A stretch of 64,000 bases of DNA from Mesorhizobium sp. (lineage in GTDB: Bacteria > Pseudomonadota > Alphaproteobacteria > Rhizobiales > Rhizobiaceae), in the NCBI RefSeq assembly GCF_004962245.1, contig NZ_SUHQ01000003.1:186001-250000 (forward strand). Reading direction: 5' to 3'. The notes under the pieces were generated by a model. The model did not search any database. It saw only the letters and a list, made by a program, of their open reading frames with translations, and was not told where the DNA came from. Shown here one piece after another: positions 17,510-26,571 of this stretch. The number at the start of each line of letters is the position of its first letter. Position 1 is the stretch's first letter. The position numbers and the translations under genes are program-made.

Positions 17510-18439
17510 TCAGAACGCTACCCTATCCCCACCCTTGAGCGCCAGCATCTCCCGCGCCTCGGCGGGCGTGGCGACGTCCAGCGACAGCCCATCGAGCACG
17601 CCGCGGATACGGCGCACCTGGTCGGCATTGGAATTCGCCAACCGGCGGCCGTCATAGAGGCTGTCCTCCAGCCCGACGCGGACATTGCCGCCCATCGCCG
17701 CCGCAATCGAGATCATCGGCATCTGGTGGCGTCCGGCGGCCAGCACCGAAAACTGGTAGCTGTCGCCGAACAATTTGTCGGCGATGCGCTTCATGTGGAT
17801 CAGGTTCTCGGGATCGGCGCCGATACCGCCCAGTATGCCGAACACGAACTGGATGAACAGAGGTCCCGACACCAGCCCTCGATCGCGAAAATGCGCCAGC
17901 GAATAGAGGTGGCCGACATCATAGCATTCGAATTCGAAGCGTGTGCCGCAGCCCTTTCCAAGTCTTTCGAGCACGGTCTCCATGTCGGCAAAGGTGTTCT
18001 TGAAGATCGTATCGCGTGTGGCTTCCAGCAGCTTGGACTCCCACTCGTGCTGCCATTGCCTTGGCCGGTCGAGCATCGGAAACAGCGCGAAATTCATCGA
18101 GCCCATGTTGAGCGAACACATTTCGGGTTCGGCCCTGAGCGGAGCCGCCAACCGCTGGTCGAGCGTCATCAGCGACGAGCCGCCGGTGGTGATGTTGATC
18201 ACCGCGTCGGTCGCCTGCTTGATGCGCGGCAGGAACTGCATGAACACATCAGGATCGGCGGTCGGCCGCCCGTCCTTCGGATCGCGAGCGTGAAGGTGCA
18301 GGATCGAGGCGCCGGCTTCCGCCGCGGCGATCGCCTCCGCGGCGATCTGGTCCGGCGTCACCGGCAGATGCGGCGACATAGATGGCGTGTGCACCGACCC
18401 GGTGACGGCGCAGGTGATGATGACTTTTCGTGGCGCCAT
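17510..18439 (-). CDS. BKACE (beta-keto acid cleavage enzyme, DUF849 family)
   Basis: This 309-residue TIM-barrel enzyme belongs to the family founded by 3-keto-5-aminohexanoate cleavage enzyme (Kce). The family condenses a beta-keto acid with acetyl-CoA, giving acetoacetate and a new CoA thioester, and it needs a divalent metal. The motifs are KVIITCAVTGSVHTPSMSPH, ILHLHARDPKDGRPTADPDV (metal-binding HxH), INITTGGSS and GNVRVGLEDSLY near the end. Known family members differ in substrate and genomic context is used to predict it. Here the aminotransferase gene ends two bases upstream, so the keto acid may arise by transamination. Confidence 0.93.
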   Translation of the reverse strand: MAPRKVIITCAVTGSVHTPSMSPHLPVTPDQIAAEAIAAAEAGASILHLHARDPKDGRPTADPDVFMQFLPRIKQATDAVINITTGGSSLMTLDQRLAAPLRAEPEMCSLNMGSMNFALFPMLDRPRQWQHEWESKLLEATRDTIFKNTFADMETVLERLGKGCGTRFEFECYDVGHLYSLAHFRDRGLVSGPLFIQFVFGILGGIGADPENLIHMKRIADKLFGDSYQFSVLAAGRHQMPMISIAAAMGGNVRVGLEDSLYDGRRLANSNADQVRRIRGVLDGLSLDVATPAEAREMLALKGGDRVAF

Positions 18440-18441
18440 TT

Positions 18442-19821
18442 TCAGCCTTCGACCGGCAGGTCGAGCTCGCCCGCCAGCACCTGCAGCGAGTCACCGATGA
18501 TGGCGACGATCTCGCCGATCTGCTCGGCGGTGACGATCATCGGCGGCGCCACCATGAAATTGTCGCCGTCGACGCCACCTTTGACCTTGCGCCCATAGAT
18601 GATCAGGCCGCGCTCATAAGCGAGGTCGAGCAGGCGCTGGGTGGCCTTCTTCGCCGGCGCGATCGGCCTCAACGTATCGGGGTCGGCGACCATTTCGGCA
18701 CCTAGGAGCAGGCCCTTGCCGCGCACGTCGGCGATAAACGGAAACCGCTTGGCCAGCCCCTTCAACTCGCCCATCAAAAGGTCGCCCTTGTCAGCGGCAT
18801 TGGCGATCAGGTCGAGACGGTCCATTTCGCCGAGCACGGCGAGCCCGGCGGCGCAGGCGAGCGGATTGCCGGCATAGGTGTGGCCATGCTGGAAGCCGCC
18901 GGAGGCAAGCAGCGGCTGCACCAGCCGCATCGGGGCCGCCAGCGCGCCGAGCGGCGCATAGCCAGATCCCAGCCCCTTCGACAGCGCGACGATATCGGGC
19001 TTGCAGTTCCAATGGTCGCCGCCGAGGAATTTTCCGGTACGGCCCGCGCCGCTCATCACTTCGTCATGGATGAGCAGGATGCCGTAGCGATCGCAGATTT
19101 CGCGGATGCGCGGGTAGTAGCTGTCCGGCGCCACCAGCGCCGCCGTGGCAGCGCCGCCGACCGGCTCCATGATGAAGGCGAGCGCGCTTTCCGGTCCCTC
19201 GGCGAGGATTTTTTCCTCCAGCATGTCGGCGTAGCGGATGCCGCGCTGTTCCATCGATAGGTTGTCGCGATCGCGCCAGGCGGCAGGCGCCGGCACGGCA
19301 GGCATGACCTGCATCATCGGCGCAAAAGTCTCGGCCAGCGCGTCGTCGCCGGTGACGGCGAGTGCCCCGAGCGTGCCGCCATGATAGGAAGGAAAGCGCG
19401 TGATCACTTTCCAGCGACTGGCCTGGCCGGTGGCGACAGCCCATTGCCGCGCCAGCTTGACGCAGGATTCCGTCGCTTCCGAACCGCCCGAGACGAAGAA
19501 TATCCGGTCCAAGCCTTCTGGGAGTTTGGCGGCCAATTGCCGCGCCAGTTCCTCGGCCGGTTCGTTCTCGAAATGCAGCCGGTAGGCGAAGGTGGCGCGG
19601 TCCATCTGCCGCTTCATCGCATCGAGCACGTTGCGGTTGGAATGACCGATATTGGCGACCATCGGTCCGCTCGATCCGTCGATGAAGCGACGGCCGTCCT
19701 GTGTCCAGATGTAGATGCCTTCGGCGCGGTCGACCAGCGGCCGGCGCAGGCTGGACAGATAGAACAGATGCGATGGCGGGCGCGCCTCGGTTTCCGGGGC
19801 AGGGGTCTGGGACTTCAGCAT
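18442..19821 (-). CDS. Class III aminotransferase (PLP-dependent, omega-amino acid type)
   Basis: This 459-residue enzyme has the class III pattern: VDRAEGIYIWTQDGRRFIDG, FFVSGGSEATESCVKLAR, LLIHDEVMSGAGRTGKFLGG and IVALSKGLGSGYAPLGA with the PLP lysine. It would convert an amine or omega-amino acid into an aldehyde or keto acid. It starts at ATG 19821, just after the stop of the dimethylformamidase-like gene, with GGAAAG in that gene's end. It feeds naturally into the BKACE two bases downstream. The substrate is unknown. Confidence 0.93.
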   Translation of the reverse strand: MLKSQTPAPETEARPPSHLFYLSSLRRPLVDRAEGIYIWTQDGRRFIDGSSGPMVANIGHSNRNVLDAMKRQMDRATFAYRLHFENEPAEELARQLAAKLPEGLDRIFFVSGGSEATESCVKLARQWAVATGQASRWKVITRFPSYHGGTLGALAVTGDDALAETFAPMMQVMPAVPAPAAWRDRDNLSMEQRGIRYADMLEEKILAEGPESALAFIMEPVGGAATAALVAPDSYYPRIREICDRYGILLIHDEVMSGAGRTGKFLGGDHWNCKPDIVALSKGLGSGYAPLGALAAPMRLVQPLLASGGFQHGHTYAGNPLACAAGLAVLGEMDRLDLIANAADKGDLLMGELKGLAKRFPFIADVRGKGLLLGAEMVADPDTLRPIAPAKKATQRLLDLAYERGLIIYGRKVKGGVDGDNFMVAPPMIVTAEQIGEIVAIIGDSLQVLAGELDLPVEG

Positions 19822-19822
19822 G

Positions 19823-21463
19823 TCAGGACTTTCCAAGATAACGATCGAGAACATTTTTGGTGACGCGCTCGACCATCGCGTCCTGTCTTAGCAGGCCGGC
19901 GACCCATTCGCAGCTTCCGGCGTGGAACACCTCGCCCTTGCCGCGCGGGAAATTGACGATCATGCCGTTGCCGCGCTTGACCTTGTCGAGATTGGCGTCG
20001 CTCGCCTCGCCGAACAGCGTCTCGGCGGTGAAACGGCCGTCTTCGTCGCCAAGGAACTGATCCTCGAACGCGATGTCGGCGCTCTCCTCGACTTGGGCAG
20101 CCATGCCGACCGCAAGAATCTGCAGTCCGTCCGGTGCGCCGCTGTCAGGGGTGGGGTAGGGCAGGCCGCCGCGGATCTCGTGGTCGAGCCCGTCGACCTC
20201 GTAGCCATAGACATGGCTGTCGGCGCCGAGCAGGTCGCCGTAATAGATGCCGGTGCCGGCGAAGGCCCAGTGCTCCGGCCGGTAGACCGGGAAGCCGCGC
20301 ACGCCGCGCGGCGCGCAACCGCCCCACCCGGCATAGAGGCCCCTGGTCGCATTGAGCCCGAAGGTCATGGCACCCGGCCGGCCGATTTCCGGCGCTTCCC
20401 AGGAGTTGGTAGCGCGGGTCACGTCGCCGCCTCGATAGACCGGATCCTCGGCGCGGGCGCGGTATTTGTAGCAGACCTGCCGGCGGCCCTCGTCCTCTAG
20501 CCTGGTCTGCCACATGAAATTGCCGGCGAAGCGTGCCGCGTGGCCGCCGCGCTCGATATAGGCATCGACCGCGTCGCGCATCTCCCAGGTCCAGTATTCG
20601 TCATGGCCGACGAAGACGACGCAGTCGTAACCATCGAGGATTTCGGGCGAGAAATGCAAATCGTGCTGGCTGGCGAGGTCGACGGCATAGCCGGAACGCT
20701 CGGTGAAGCGAAAGAAGTGGCTGTCATAGCTTGCCCAGCCGGACGAGGCGTATTTCTTCGAATGGCCCGTGGCGAAGGCCCACTCCATATGCGGATAGCG
20801 CGGCACGGTCCTGGGCGGCACGGTGACCTCGAGCGGCACCCGCGGCGCTTCCCTCGGCAGGACAACAAAGCCGCGGCACCATGGCCGCTGCGTCGACACT
20901 TCAGGCGCATACTGGTCGCGGTTCGGGCCGGTGATGCCCTGATAATGGTTCGATCCGCCCCAGGTGTTGTAGGAAAGCCATGTGCCCGTGGCTGCAACCT
21001 GCAGCACACGACCGCGTTTCTTGCCGGGCTGTGGGCTGACGATGAAAAGATGGTGGCAGCGGATCGGCTTGCCGTCGCGGCCGTCCCCCGTCAGCGTGAC
21101 GCGGTAGGCTCCGGACGGCCAGTCGTCACCAATGCGGAATTCAAACGACGCGTCCCAGCCGCAGCCCACGACCGAACATTGGTCGGGCGTATCCTGCCAG
21201 CGAGCCGCGATATCAGCCTTCTCGAACATTTGCGTTTCGGTGCCGCCGTCGCGGACGATCGACATGCTGAAGCTGGAGGCCGTCGAGCTGACATGCAGCG
21301 CCACCGTCTCGCCCCGGCGGTACGAAAAGCGGTCGCTGTAGCACCAGATTTCGCCGCGCTCGCCATCCATCCCCGGCCATTCGTAATAATGGCCGCGCAC
21401 CGCTTGCCGGCGCTGGTGGGGCGTCAGGCCGAAATCGGGGAACTTGTCGATTGTGCTGTTCAT
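19823..21463 (-). CDS. N,N-dimethylformamidase large-subunit-like protein
   Basis: This 546-residue cytoplasmic protein resembles the catalytic-side region of the beta subunit of N,N-dimethylformamidase. It opens with HYYEWPGMDGERGEIWCYSD, has an immunoglobulin-like section (DRFSYRRGETVALHVSSTAS) and a Rossmann-like core with DCVVFVGHDEYWTWEMRDAV and GGHAARFAGNFMWQTRLED, then NFPRGKGEVFHAGSCEWVAG near the end. Bacterial DMFase hydrolyses an amide C-N bond using mononuclear iron. The shorter length (true large subunits are about 760) suggests a different substrate. It sits between the ABC transporter and the aminotransferase. Confidence 0.75.
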   Translation of the reverse strand: MNSTIDKFPDFGLTPHQRRQAVRGHYYEWPGMDGERGEIWCYSDRFSYRRGETVALHVSSTASSFSMSIVRDGGTETQMFEKADIAARWQDTPDQCSVVGCGWDASFEFRIGDDWPSGAYRVTLTGDGRDGKPIRCHHLFIVSPQPGKKRGRVLQVAATGTWLSYNTWGGSNHYQGITGPNRDQYAPEVSTQRPWCRGFVVLPREAPRVPLEVTVPPRTVPRYPHMEWAFATGHSKKYASSGWASYDSHFFRFTERSGYAVDLASQHDLHFSPEILDGYDCVVFVGHDEYWTWEMRDAVDAYIERGGHAARFAGNFMWQTRLEDEGRRQVCYKYRARAEDPVYRGGDVTRATNSWEAPEIGRPGAMTFGLNATRGLYAGWGGCAPRGVRGFPVYRPEHWAFAGTGIYYGDLLGADSHVYGYEVDGLDHEIRGGLPYPTPDSGAPDGLQILAVGMAAQVEESADIAFEDQFLGDEDGRFTAETLFGEASDANLDKVKRGNGMIVNFPRGKGEVFHAGSCEWVAGLLRQDAMVERVTKNVLDRYLGKS

Positions 21464-21471
21464 GGTTTGGC

Positions 21472-22236
21472 TCACGCGGAAAGATATTTCTTCAGGAACG
21501 TGCGGGTCCGCTCCTTTTGCGGAGCGCGGAACATTTCGGACGGCGGACCTTCCTCCACCACCACGCCGCCGTCCATGAACAGCACCCGGTCGGCCACTTC
21601 GCCGGCGAAGCGCATTTCGTGCGTGACGATCAGCATGGTCATGTGTTCGGCAGCGAGCTGTTTCATCACCGCATTGACCTCGTCGACGAGTTCCGGGTCG
21701 AGCGCCGAGGTGGCCTCGTCGAACAGCATCACCTTGGGCTGCATGGCGAGCGCGCGCGCAATGGCCACGCGCTGCTTCTGGCCGCCTGAAAGCCGCGAGG
21801 GATAGTCGTCGATCTTGTCGGCCAGTCCGACCTTGGACAAGAGGCCATGCGCAAGCGCATGCGCTTCGCTCTTCGACATCCCTTTCAGGATCACCGGTCC
21901 CATGGTGATATTGTCGAGTACGGTCAGATGCGGGAACAGGTTGAAGTGCTGAAAAACCATGCCCATCTGCTGGCGCACCTTGTTGATATGCCGCTCGAAG
22001 GCCTGGCCGCGCAGTGGCTGGTTGACCTGCACGCCGTCGAGCCAGACTTCGCCGCTGTCCAGCGCCTCCAGATGGTTGATGGACCGCAGCAACGTGCTCT
22101 TGCCCGAGCCGCTCGGTCCGATGACCGCCACGATCTGCCCGCGATCGACCGACAGGTCGATGCCCTTGAGGACTTCCACGGCGCCGAATGATTTCCGTGC
22201 GCCGCGGACCTTCACCATCGGCTGCCGCGTGCTCAT
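21472..22236 (-). CDS. Polar amino acid ABC transporter, ATP-binding protein (GlnQ/HisP-like)
   Basis: This 254-residue ATPase has Walker A GPSGSGKS near 40-47, the Q-loop [17 protein letters not shown], signature [17 protein letters not shown] and Walker [15 protein letters not shown]. The sequence between matches the polar amino acid uptake (PAAT) group. Its start overlaps the stop of the upstream permease gene in ATGA. The dimethylformamidase-like gene begins eight bases after its stop, linking uptake to catabolism. Confidence 0.96.
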   Translation of the reverse strand: MSTRQPMVKVRGARKSFGAVEVLKGIDLSVDRGQIVAVIGPSGSGKSTLLRSINHLEALDSGEVWLDGVQVNQPLRGQAFERHINKVRQQMGMVFQHFNLFPHLTVLDNITMGPVILKGMSKSEAHALAHGLLSKVGLADKIDDYPSRLSGGQKQRVAIARALAMQPKVMLFDEATSALDPELVDEVNAVMKQLAAEHMTMLIVTHEMRFAGEVADRVLFMDGGVVVEEGPPSEMFRAPQKERTRTFLKKYLSA

Positions 22237-22892
22237 CGAGAAACCTCCACATGCCGCTCGAACCGGCGCAAACCCGCTTCGAGCACGAGGTTCAGAATGT
22301 AATAGAGCGCGGCCGCCGTGACGTAGAATTCAAACGGCCGGAACGTTTCGCTTATCGCCAGTTGGGCCGAATGAACCAGTTCCGCGATGCCGATGACCGA
22401 GACGATGGAGGATTCCTTCAACAGCGCGATCATGTTGCTTCCGATCGGCGGAGCGGTGTTGCGGACGGCCTGTGGTATCACGACATAGCGCAACGTTTGC
22501 CACTTGCCGAACCCGATACTGCGCGCCCCTTCGGTCTGGCCGATATCGACCGCCACGATGCCGGCGCGGATGACGTCGGCATTGTAGACGGCAAAATGCA
22601 GGCCAAGTCCGACGATGCCGGCGCCGAGGGCAGGGATGTCGATGCCAATCTGCACCAGGCCGAAATAGATCAGGAAGAGCTGCAGCAGCAGCGGCGTGCC
22701 CATGAACACCCACATGAAGACGCGCACGGGGTAGGCGACCATCGCCGGCGCGTAGAGCACTGTGACCGCGAACAGGATACCGAAGACGAAGCTGAGTGCT
22801 CCCGCCGCGACCGTGAGCAGCGCGGTCCACCAGGCGCCAATCAACAAAAGGTCCCAGTAGGGCAGGACGACGGTGAAATCGAGACCTTGCAT
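22233..22892 (-). CDS. Polar amino acid ABC transporter permease (second)
   Basis: This 219-residue inner-membrane protein has about five membrane helices and the PAAT permease features: [20 protein letters not shown] at the start, [20 protein letters not shown] and the EAA-type loop [24 protein letters not shown]. It forms a heterodimer with the permease encoded 12 bases upstream, unlike systems with a single permease, and overlaps the ATPase gene by four bases. Confidence 0.94.
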   Translation of the reverse strand: MQGLDFTVVLPYWDLLLIGAWWTALLTVAAGALSFVFGILFAVTVLYAPAMVAYPVRVFMWVFMGTPLLLQLFLIYFGLVQIGIDIPALGAGIVGLGLHFAVYNADVIRAGIVAVDIGQTEGARSIGFGKWQTLRYVVIPQAVRNTAPPIGSNMIALLKESSIVSVIGIAELVHSAQLAISETFRPFEFYVTAAALYYILNLVLEAGLRRFERHVEVSR

Positions 22893-22904
22893 CGCGCTCT
22901 CCGG

Positions 22905-23552
22905 TCAGACGATTGCGAAGCGCTTGTCGAGCAGATCGACGACCCGGACAACGGCGTAGACCATGGCCATATAGAGCAAGGCCGCGACACCGAAGATCTC
23001 GAATGGCTTGTAGGTGGAGCCGATGAAGCGCTGGGCCGTGTAGGTCAATTCCACGACCGAGATGGTGGAAACCAGAGCCGACCCCTTCAACAGCGCCACC
23101 GTGTTGACGCCGAGCGGCCGTATCATCAGCCGCGCGGCTTGTGGCAGCACGACCTTGCGCAGCGTTTGGAAACGGCTGAAGCCTATTGTGCGCGCAGCCT
23201 CTGTCTGGCCCCGGTCGACGGCAACCAGCGCACCGCGGATCGATTCCGCCATATAGGCGCCGATATTGAGACCGAGGCCGATGACGCCGGCCGCAAACGG
23301 CTCCAGATTGATGCCTATCTGCGGACCACCGAAATAAAGCACGAAAAGCTGGATCAGGCAGGGCGTGCCGCGGAAGAGGCTGACATAGAGAGTGCCGATT
23401 GTCCGCACCGTTGCGGATCTCGACATCTTGGCGGCCGCAGCCAATGCCGCGGCCGCCAGACCCAGAACCAGGGCAAGCGCCGTAATCTCGATCGTCACAA
23501 AGGCGGCTTCCACGAAGAACGGGAAGACACGCTGCATCAGGGAGAAATCCAT
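22905..23552 (-). CDS. Polar amino acid ABC transporter permease (first)
   Basis: This 215-residue inner-membrane protein has the same family layout as its partner: five membrane helices, LYVSLFRGTPCLIQLFVLYF and the loop GQTEAARTIGFSRFQTLRKV followed by VLPQAARL. It lies 71 bases after the binding-protein stop and 12 bases before the second permease. Two non-identical permeases, one ATPase and one binding protein make a complete importer. Confidence 0.94.
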   Translation of the reverse strand: MDFSLMQRVFPFFVEAAFVTIEITALALVLGLAAAALAAAAKMSRSATVRTIGTLYVSLFRGTPCLIQLFVLYFGGPQIGINLEPFAAGVIGLGLNIGAYMAESIRGALVAVDRGQTEAARTIGFSRFQTLRKVVLPQAARLMIRPLGVNTVALLKGSALVSTISVVELTYTAQRFIGSTYKPFEIFGVAALLYMAMVYAVVRVVDLLDKRFAIV

Positions 23553-23623
23553 TCCGACATCCAGCAGGAGTGATGCTCGACCTCAGCCGCTCCTCTGGCG
23601 GCAGGAACCTTGGATGGTCAGGA

Positions 23624-24406
23624 TCAGCGGATGTCGCTGCCGACCCATTCCATCGAGATCTTCTCGTAGGTACCGTCCGCCATCATGTCGTCCAGCGCCT
23701 TCTGCATGGCAGCCTTCAGCTCCGGATTGTCCTTGCGTATGGCGATACCGATGGCGACGCTGCCGCCTTCGATACCGGGCGTATCGAGCCTGCGGATCTT
23801 CTCGCCTGTTTCCTTGATGGCGACCATGACCGGAATGTTATCGACGACAATAGCGTCGACGCGGCCCGCTTTCAGCTCCAGCATCAGTTCCGGCAGTCCC
23901 TTGTAGGTGCGGAGTTCCCAGCCGCCCTGTTCGCGCGCCCACTTCTCATGCGTCTCGCCGAGCGTGACGCCAAGGGTCTTTCCCTTCAACTCGTCGAGGC
24001 TCTGCACCTTCGAGGCCTCGTTCACGAAGACAGCGCGGCCGGCGTGGTAGTACGGGCCGACGAAATCGACCACCTTCTCGCGCTCCGGCGTGATGGTCAT
24101 GGAGCCGACAACGGTGTCATATTTGTTGGCGAGCAGGCCCGCGATGATGCCGTCCCAGGCTGTCGTGATGATGGTGCCTTTGACGGCCATGCGCTCGGCG
24201 ATGGCCTTGCCGATGGAAGCGTCGAAGCCGACCACCTCGTTCTGGTCGTTGACGAAGTTGAAGGGCGGATACTGCCCGCTCATGGAAATCTTCAGCTCGC
24301 CCGCCGTCTTGATCTTCTCAAGGTCGTCGGCCTTGGCTGAAACGGCCGTGAAGGTCGAGGCAAGCAGCAAGGCTGCGACCGCAATGCCGGAAAATACTCT
24401 GTTCAT
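23624..24406 (-). CDS. Polar amino acid ABC transporter substrate-binding protein
   Basis: This 260-residue periplasmic protein starts with MNRVFSGIAVAALLLASTFT and is cleaved near AKA/DD. The mature part shows the family pattern: IKTAGELKISMSGQYPPFNF, VGFDASIGKAIAERM, WDGIIAGLLANKYDTVVGSM and VVDFVGPYYHAGRAVFVNEA. It is the first gene of the operon and would catch an amino-acid-like compound. I chose ATG 24406, which has AGAGGA upstream and a standard signal peptide; a longer frame reaches 24457. Confidence 0.93.
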   Translation of the reverse strand: MNRVFSGIAVAALLLASTFTAVSAKADDLEKIKTAGELKISMSGQYPPFNFVNDQNEVVGFDASIGKAIAERMAVKGTIITTAWDGIIAGLLANKYDTVVGSMTITPEREKVVDFVGPYYHAGRAVFVNEASKVQSLDELKGKTLGVTLGETHEKWAREQGGWELRTYKGLPELMLELKAGRVDAIVVDNIPVMVAIKETGEKIRRLDTPGIEGGSVAIGIAIRKDNPELKAAMQKALDDMMADGTYEKISMEWVGSDIR

Positions 24407-24486
24407 CTGGTTTCTTGTCCTCTGGATGGAGCGCAAAGTCTTGTTTTTGGGACGCATCGAGGTGCCGTCCGGATTTCATGATTGCC

Positions 24487-24507
24487 TTTGCGATAGCATT
24501 GCGCAAA
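24487..24507. promoter_or_regulatory. Candidate LysR operator in the divergent promoter region
   Basis: TTTGCG at 24487-24492 and CGCAAA at 24502-24507 form an inverted repeat with nine bases between, and the right half overlaps a TTGCGCAA palindrome. It sits 35 bases before the LysR start and 81 bases before the importer operon start. This matches the usual arrangement in which a LysR protein binds between its own gene and its target. No footprint data exist, so the site is a prediction. Confidence 0.45.
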
Positions 24508-24541
24508 TAGATAATAGGAATAGAGAGCATAGATATCAGGA

Positions 24542-25501
24542 ATGGATTCGCCGCGCCCCGAAAGGCTGGTCTGGGATCTGGACTGGAACCTTCTGAGAAC
24601 TTTCGTGGTCATCGCGGAAGTGAAGAGCATCACCCGCGCGGCCGAACGGCTCAATCTGAAACAGCCGAGCGTCAGCAATGCCTTGCGCCGGCTGGAGGAT
24701 CGGGTTGGTCGGCGACTGATCGAGCGCGATGCCACGCGCTTCGAGCTCACCGAGGTTGGACGCCTGCTCTACGAGCAGAGCATCGAGGTGTTTGGCACCA
24801 TATCGCAATTGCCGCTGCTGATGCGGGGCGTCAGCGATGATGTCACCGGCCACGTCAACATCGCCATGGCCAGCCACGTCGTCTCGCCGCTGTTCGACCG
24901 GGCGCTGTCGCAATTCCACAGCGACTATCCGCGCGCCAGCCTTACCATCTCGGTCGCGGCAAGCACCGAAGTGGCCAAGCAGGTGCGAGAGCGTCGCGCC
25001 TCTTTCGGTATCTGCCTAGTCAGTCAGCGCGATCCGGCGCTCGAATACACCATGGTTTATCGCGAATTCTTCGGCTTCTTTTGCGGGCCGCAGCACAGGC
25101 TCTACGGGCGAGCCGGCCTGACACTGACCGATCTCAGGGGCGAGCCTTCCGTATCGTTCCAAACAGACAACATTTCGGACGCATTGCGGCCGGTCGCGCT
25201 GCTGCGCAGCGAGGCCAAGCTCGACGCCGACGTTGTCGGTGTATCCTCGAGCCTGGAGGAGGTGCGCCGCATGATCGTTGCCGGGCTCGGCATCGGGCCG
25301 CTGCCGCTGCATGTCGCGCGGCGCGATGTGGCCGATGGATTGCTGTGGCGGCTGCCGCCTTATCAAGCGCCGCCCGCCATCGACATCTTCCTGCTGGTGA
25401 ACCCCGACAAGACGATGAATCGCGCCGAAAAAGCGCTGCTCTCGGGGCTGCAGGCCCTGATCGCCGCGACGCCGCTTGAAGATCGCATTTACAATGGTTG
25501 A
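24542..25501 (+). CDS. LysR family transcriptional regulator
   Basis: This 319-residue regulator has an N-terminal winged helix-turn-helix (LRTFVVIAEVKSITRAAERL then LKQPSVSNALRRLEDRVG at about 18-56) and a C-terminal periplasmic-binding-like effector domain (ITVAAS-like and IVAGLGIGPLPLHVARRD). It is divergent from the BKACE/transport operon with 135 bases between the starts, so it most likely controls that operon in response to a pathway intermediate. The ATG has a weak upstream site. Confidence 0.94.
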   Translation: MDSPRPERLVWDLDWNLLRTFVVIAEVKSITRAAERLNLKQPSVSNALRRLEDRVGRRLIERDATRFELTEVGRLLYEQSIEVFGTISQLPLLMRGVSDDVTGHVNIAMASHVVSPLFDRALSQFHSDYPRASLTISVAASTEVAKQVRERRASFGICLVSQRDPALEYTMVYREFFGFFCGPQHRLYGRAGLTLTDLRGEPSVSFQTDNISDALRPVALLRSEAKLDADVVGVSSSLEEVRRMIVAGLGIGPLPLHVARRDVADGLLWRLPPYQAPPAIDIFLLVNPDKTMNRAEKALLSGLQALIAATPLEDRIYNG

Positions 25502-25567
25502 AGACGCACTTGGCCCTCTTCGCCAAACGGACTATCACAGGCGGCCTTTTCTGCCACGGGAGTCGAC

Positions 25568-25816
25568 ATGCTGAGAGTGCAAAAGGTCAAGGTGGACGAC
25601 ATCTATGTGCCGGCCGCGCGCAGGAAGACGCTGCATCCCGAAACCGTCCGTCACCTGGCCGAGGACATTCTGGAAAACGGCATGAAGATGCCGATCCAGG
25701 TGCGCCATGACGGCAAGCGCCATGTCCTGGTCGAAGGCCTGCACCGGCTGGAAGCAGCGAAGTGGCTCGGCGAGACCGACATCGACGCCTATCTGGTGCA
25801 AGCCAAGCGCCACTAA
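25568..25816 (+). CDS. Small ParB-like N-terminal-domain protein (82 aa)
   Basis: The protein is essentially a ParB/Srx fold: KVKVDDIYVPAARRKTLHPE, VRHLAEDILENGMKMPIQVR and VLVEGLHRLEAAKWLGETDI, in which the conserved G-x-x-R signature appears as EGLHRLEA. It lacks the helix-turn-helix and dimerisation parts of true ParB, so it is not a partition protein. Stand-alone domains of this kind can bind CTP or act as nucleases, but nothing here shows which. It stands alone after the LysR gene. Confidence 0.85.
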   Translation: MLRVQKVKVDDIYVPAARRKTLHPETVRHLAEDILENGMKMPIQVRHDGKRHVLVEGLHRLEAAKWLGETDIDAYLVQAKRH

Positions 25817-25848
25817 ACTCTTCATTCAGCCGTCCGCCTGGTCGGCCT

Positions 25849-25956
25849 AGAGCATTTTGCAGCCAAGTGATTCCACTTGGCGTCGCAGAAATGCGGCTAA
25901 AACAAATAGATAGAGCGGGATGCCCAGTTCAATTTTGAACGCATCCCGCTTTAGCG
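25849..25956. repeat. Mosaic of two hairpins, dispersed rhizobial repeat
   Basis: GCCAAGTG at 25862-25869 pairs with CACTTGGC at 25874-25881 across ATTC, and AGCGGGATGC at 25914-25923 pairs with GCATCCCGCT at 25941-25950. The element sits in the gap after the ParB-like gene and before the SRPBCC gene. I recognise the first half as a repeat common in Mesorhizobium. It may end transcription from the ParB-like gene. Confidence 0.6.
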
Positions 25957-26059
25957 AAATTTTTCGCGGGACCCTGTCGGGCCGCGCGTTGCCCGCTCGT
26001 CCTTGAGACGGAAACCAGAATCCAAGCCAACTCTTTTGCAAGCAAGTGAGGAGACCACC

Positions 26060-26545
26060 ATGACCACCAAGCTCGACATCGCCCCCAGCTCCGACCGCGA
26101 ACTGGTTCTCGCCCGCATCATCGATGCGCCGCGCGAGAACGTCTATCGCTGCTGGACCGAGCCGAAGCTCGTGACGCAATGGTTCGCCCCAAAGCCGTGG
26201 ACGACGCCGCGCGCCGAAATGGACGTGCGCACCGGCGGCTCCAGCCTGGTCGTCATGGCGGGACCCGACGGCAATGAATTCCCGAACCCCGGCGTGTTCC
26301 TCGAAGTCGTTCCGGGCAAGAAGATCGTTCTCACCGACGCCTATACAAAGGCGTGGGAGCCGTCCGAAAAGCCATTCATGACGGTCGTGCTGACCTTCGA
26401 GGATGAGGGCGAGGGCAAGACCCGCTACATCGCCCGGGTTGCGCATTGGTCCGTCGCCGATCGCGAAGAGCACGAGAAGATGGGCTTTCACGAGGGCTGG
26501 GGCCAGTGCGCCGACCAGCTCGAGGAAATCGCCAAGGCGCTTTGA
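26060..26545 (+). CDS. SRPBCC/AHSA1 domain protein
   Basis: This 161-residue protein has the AHSA1 (START-like) fold: ELVLARIIDAPRENVYRCWT at the start, TQWFAPKPWTTPRAEMDVRT and a long C-terminal helix (GFHEGWGQCADQLEEIAKAL). Such proteins bind hydrophobic ligands, and many accompany stress or polyketide genes. GAGGAG lies nine bases before the ATG. The alpha/beta hydrolase gene starts 26 bases after its stop, so the pair probably forms an operon. Confidence 0.9.
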   Translation: MTTKLDIAPSSDRELVLARIIDAPRENVYRCWTEPKLVTQWFAPKPWTTPRAEMDVRTGGSSLVVMAGPDGNEFPNPGVFLEVVPGKKIVLTDAYTKAWEPSEKPFMTVVLTFEDEGEGKTRYIARVAHWSVADREEHEKMGFHEGWGQCADQLEEIAKAL

Positions 26546-26571
26546 TGTTAGCGGGACGCAAGGAGACCGAC

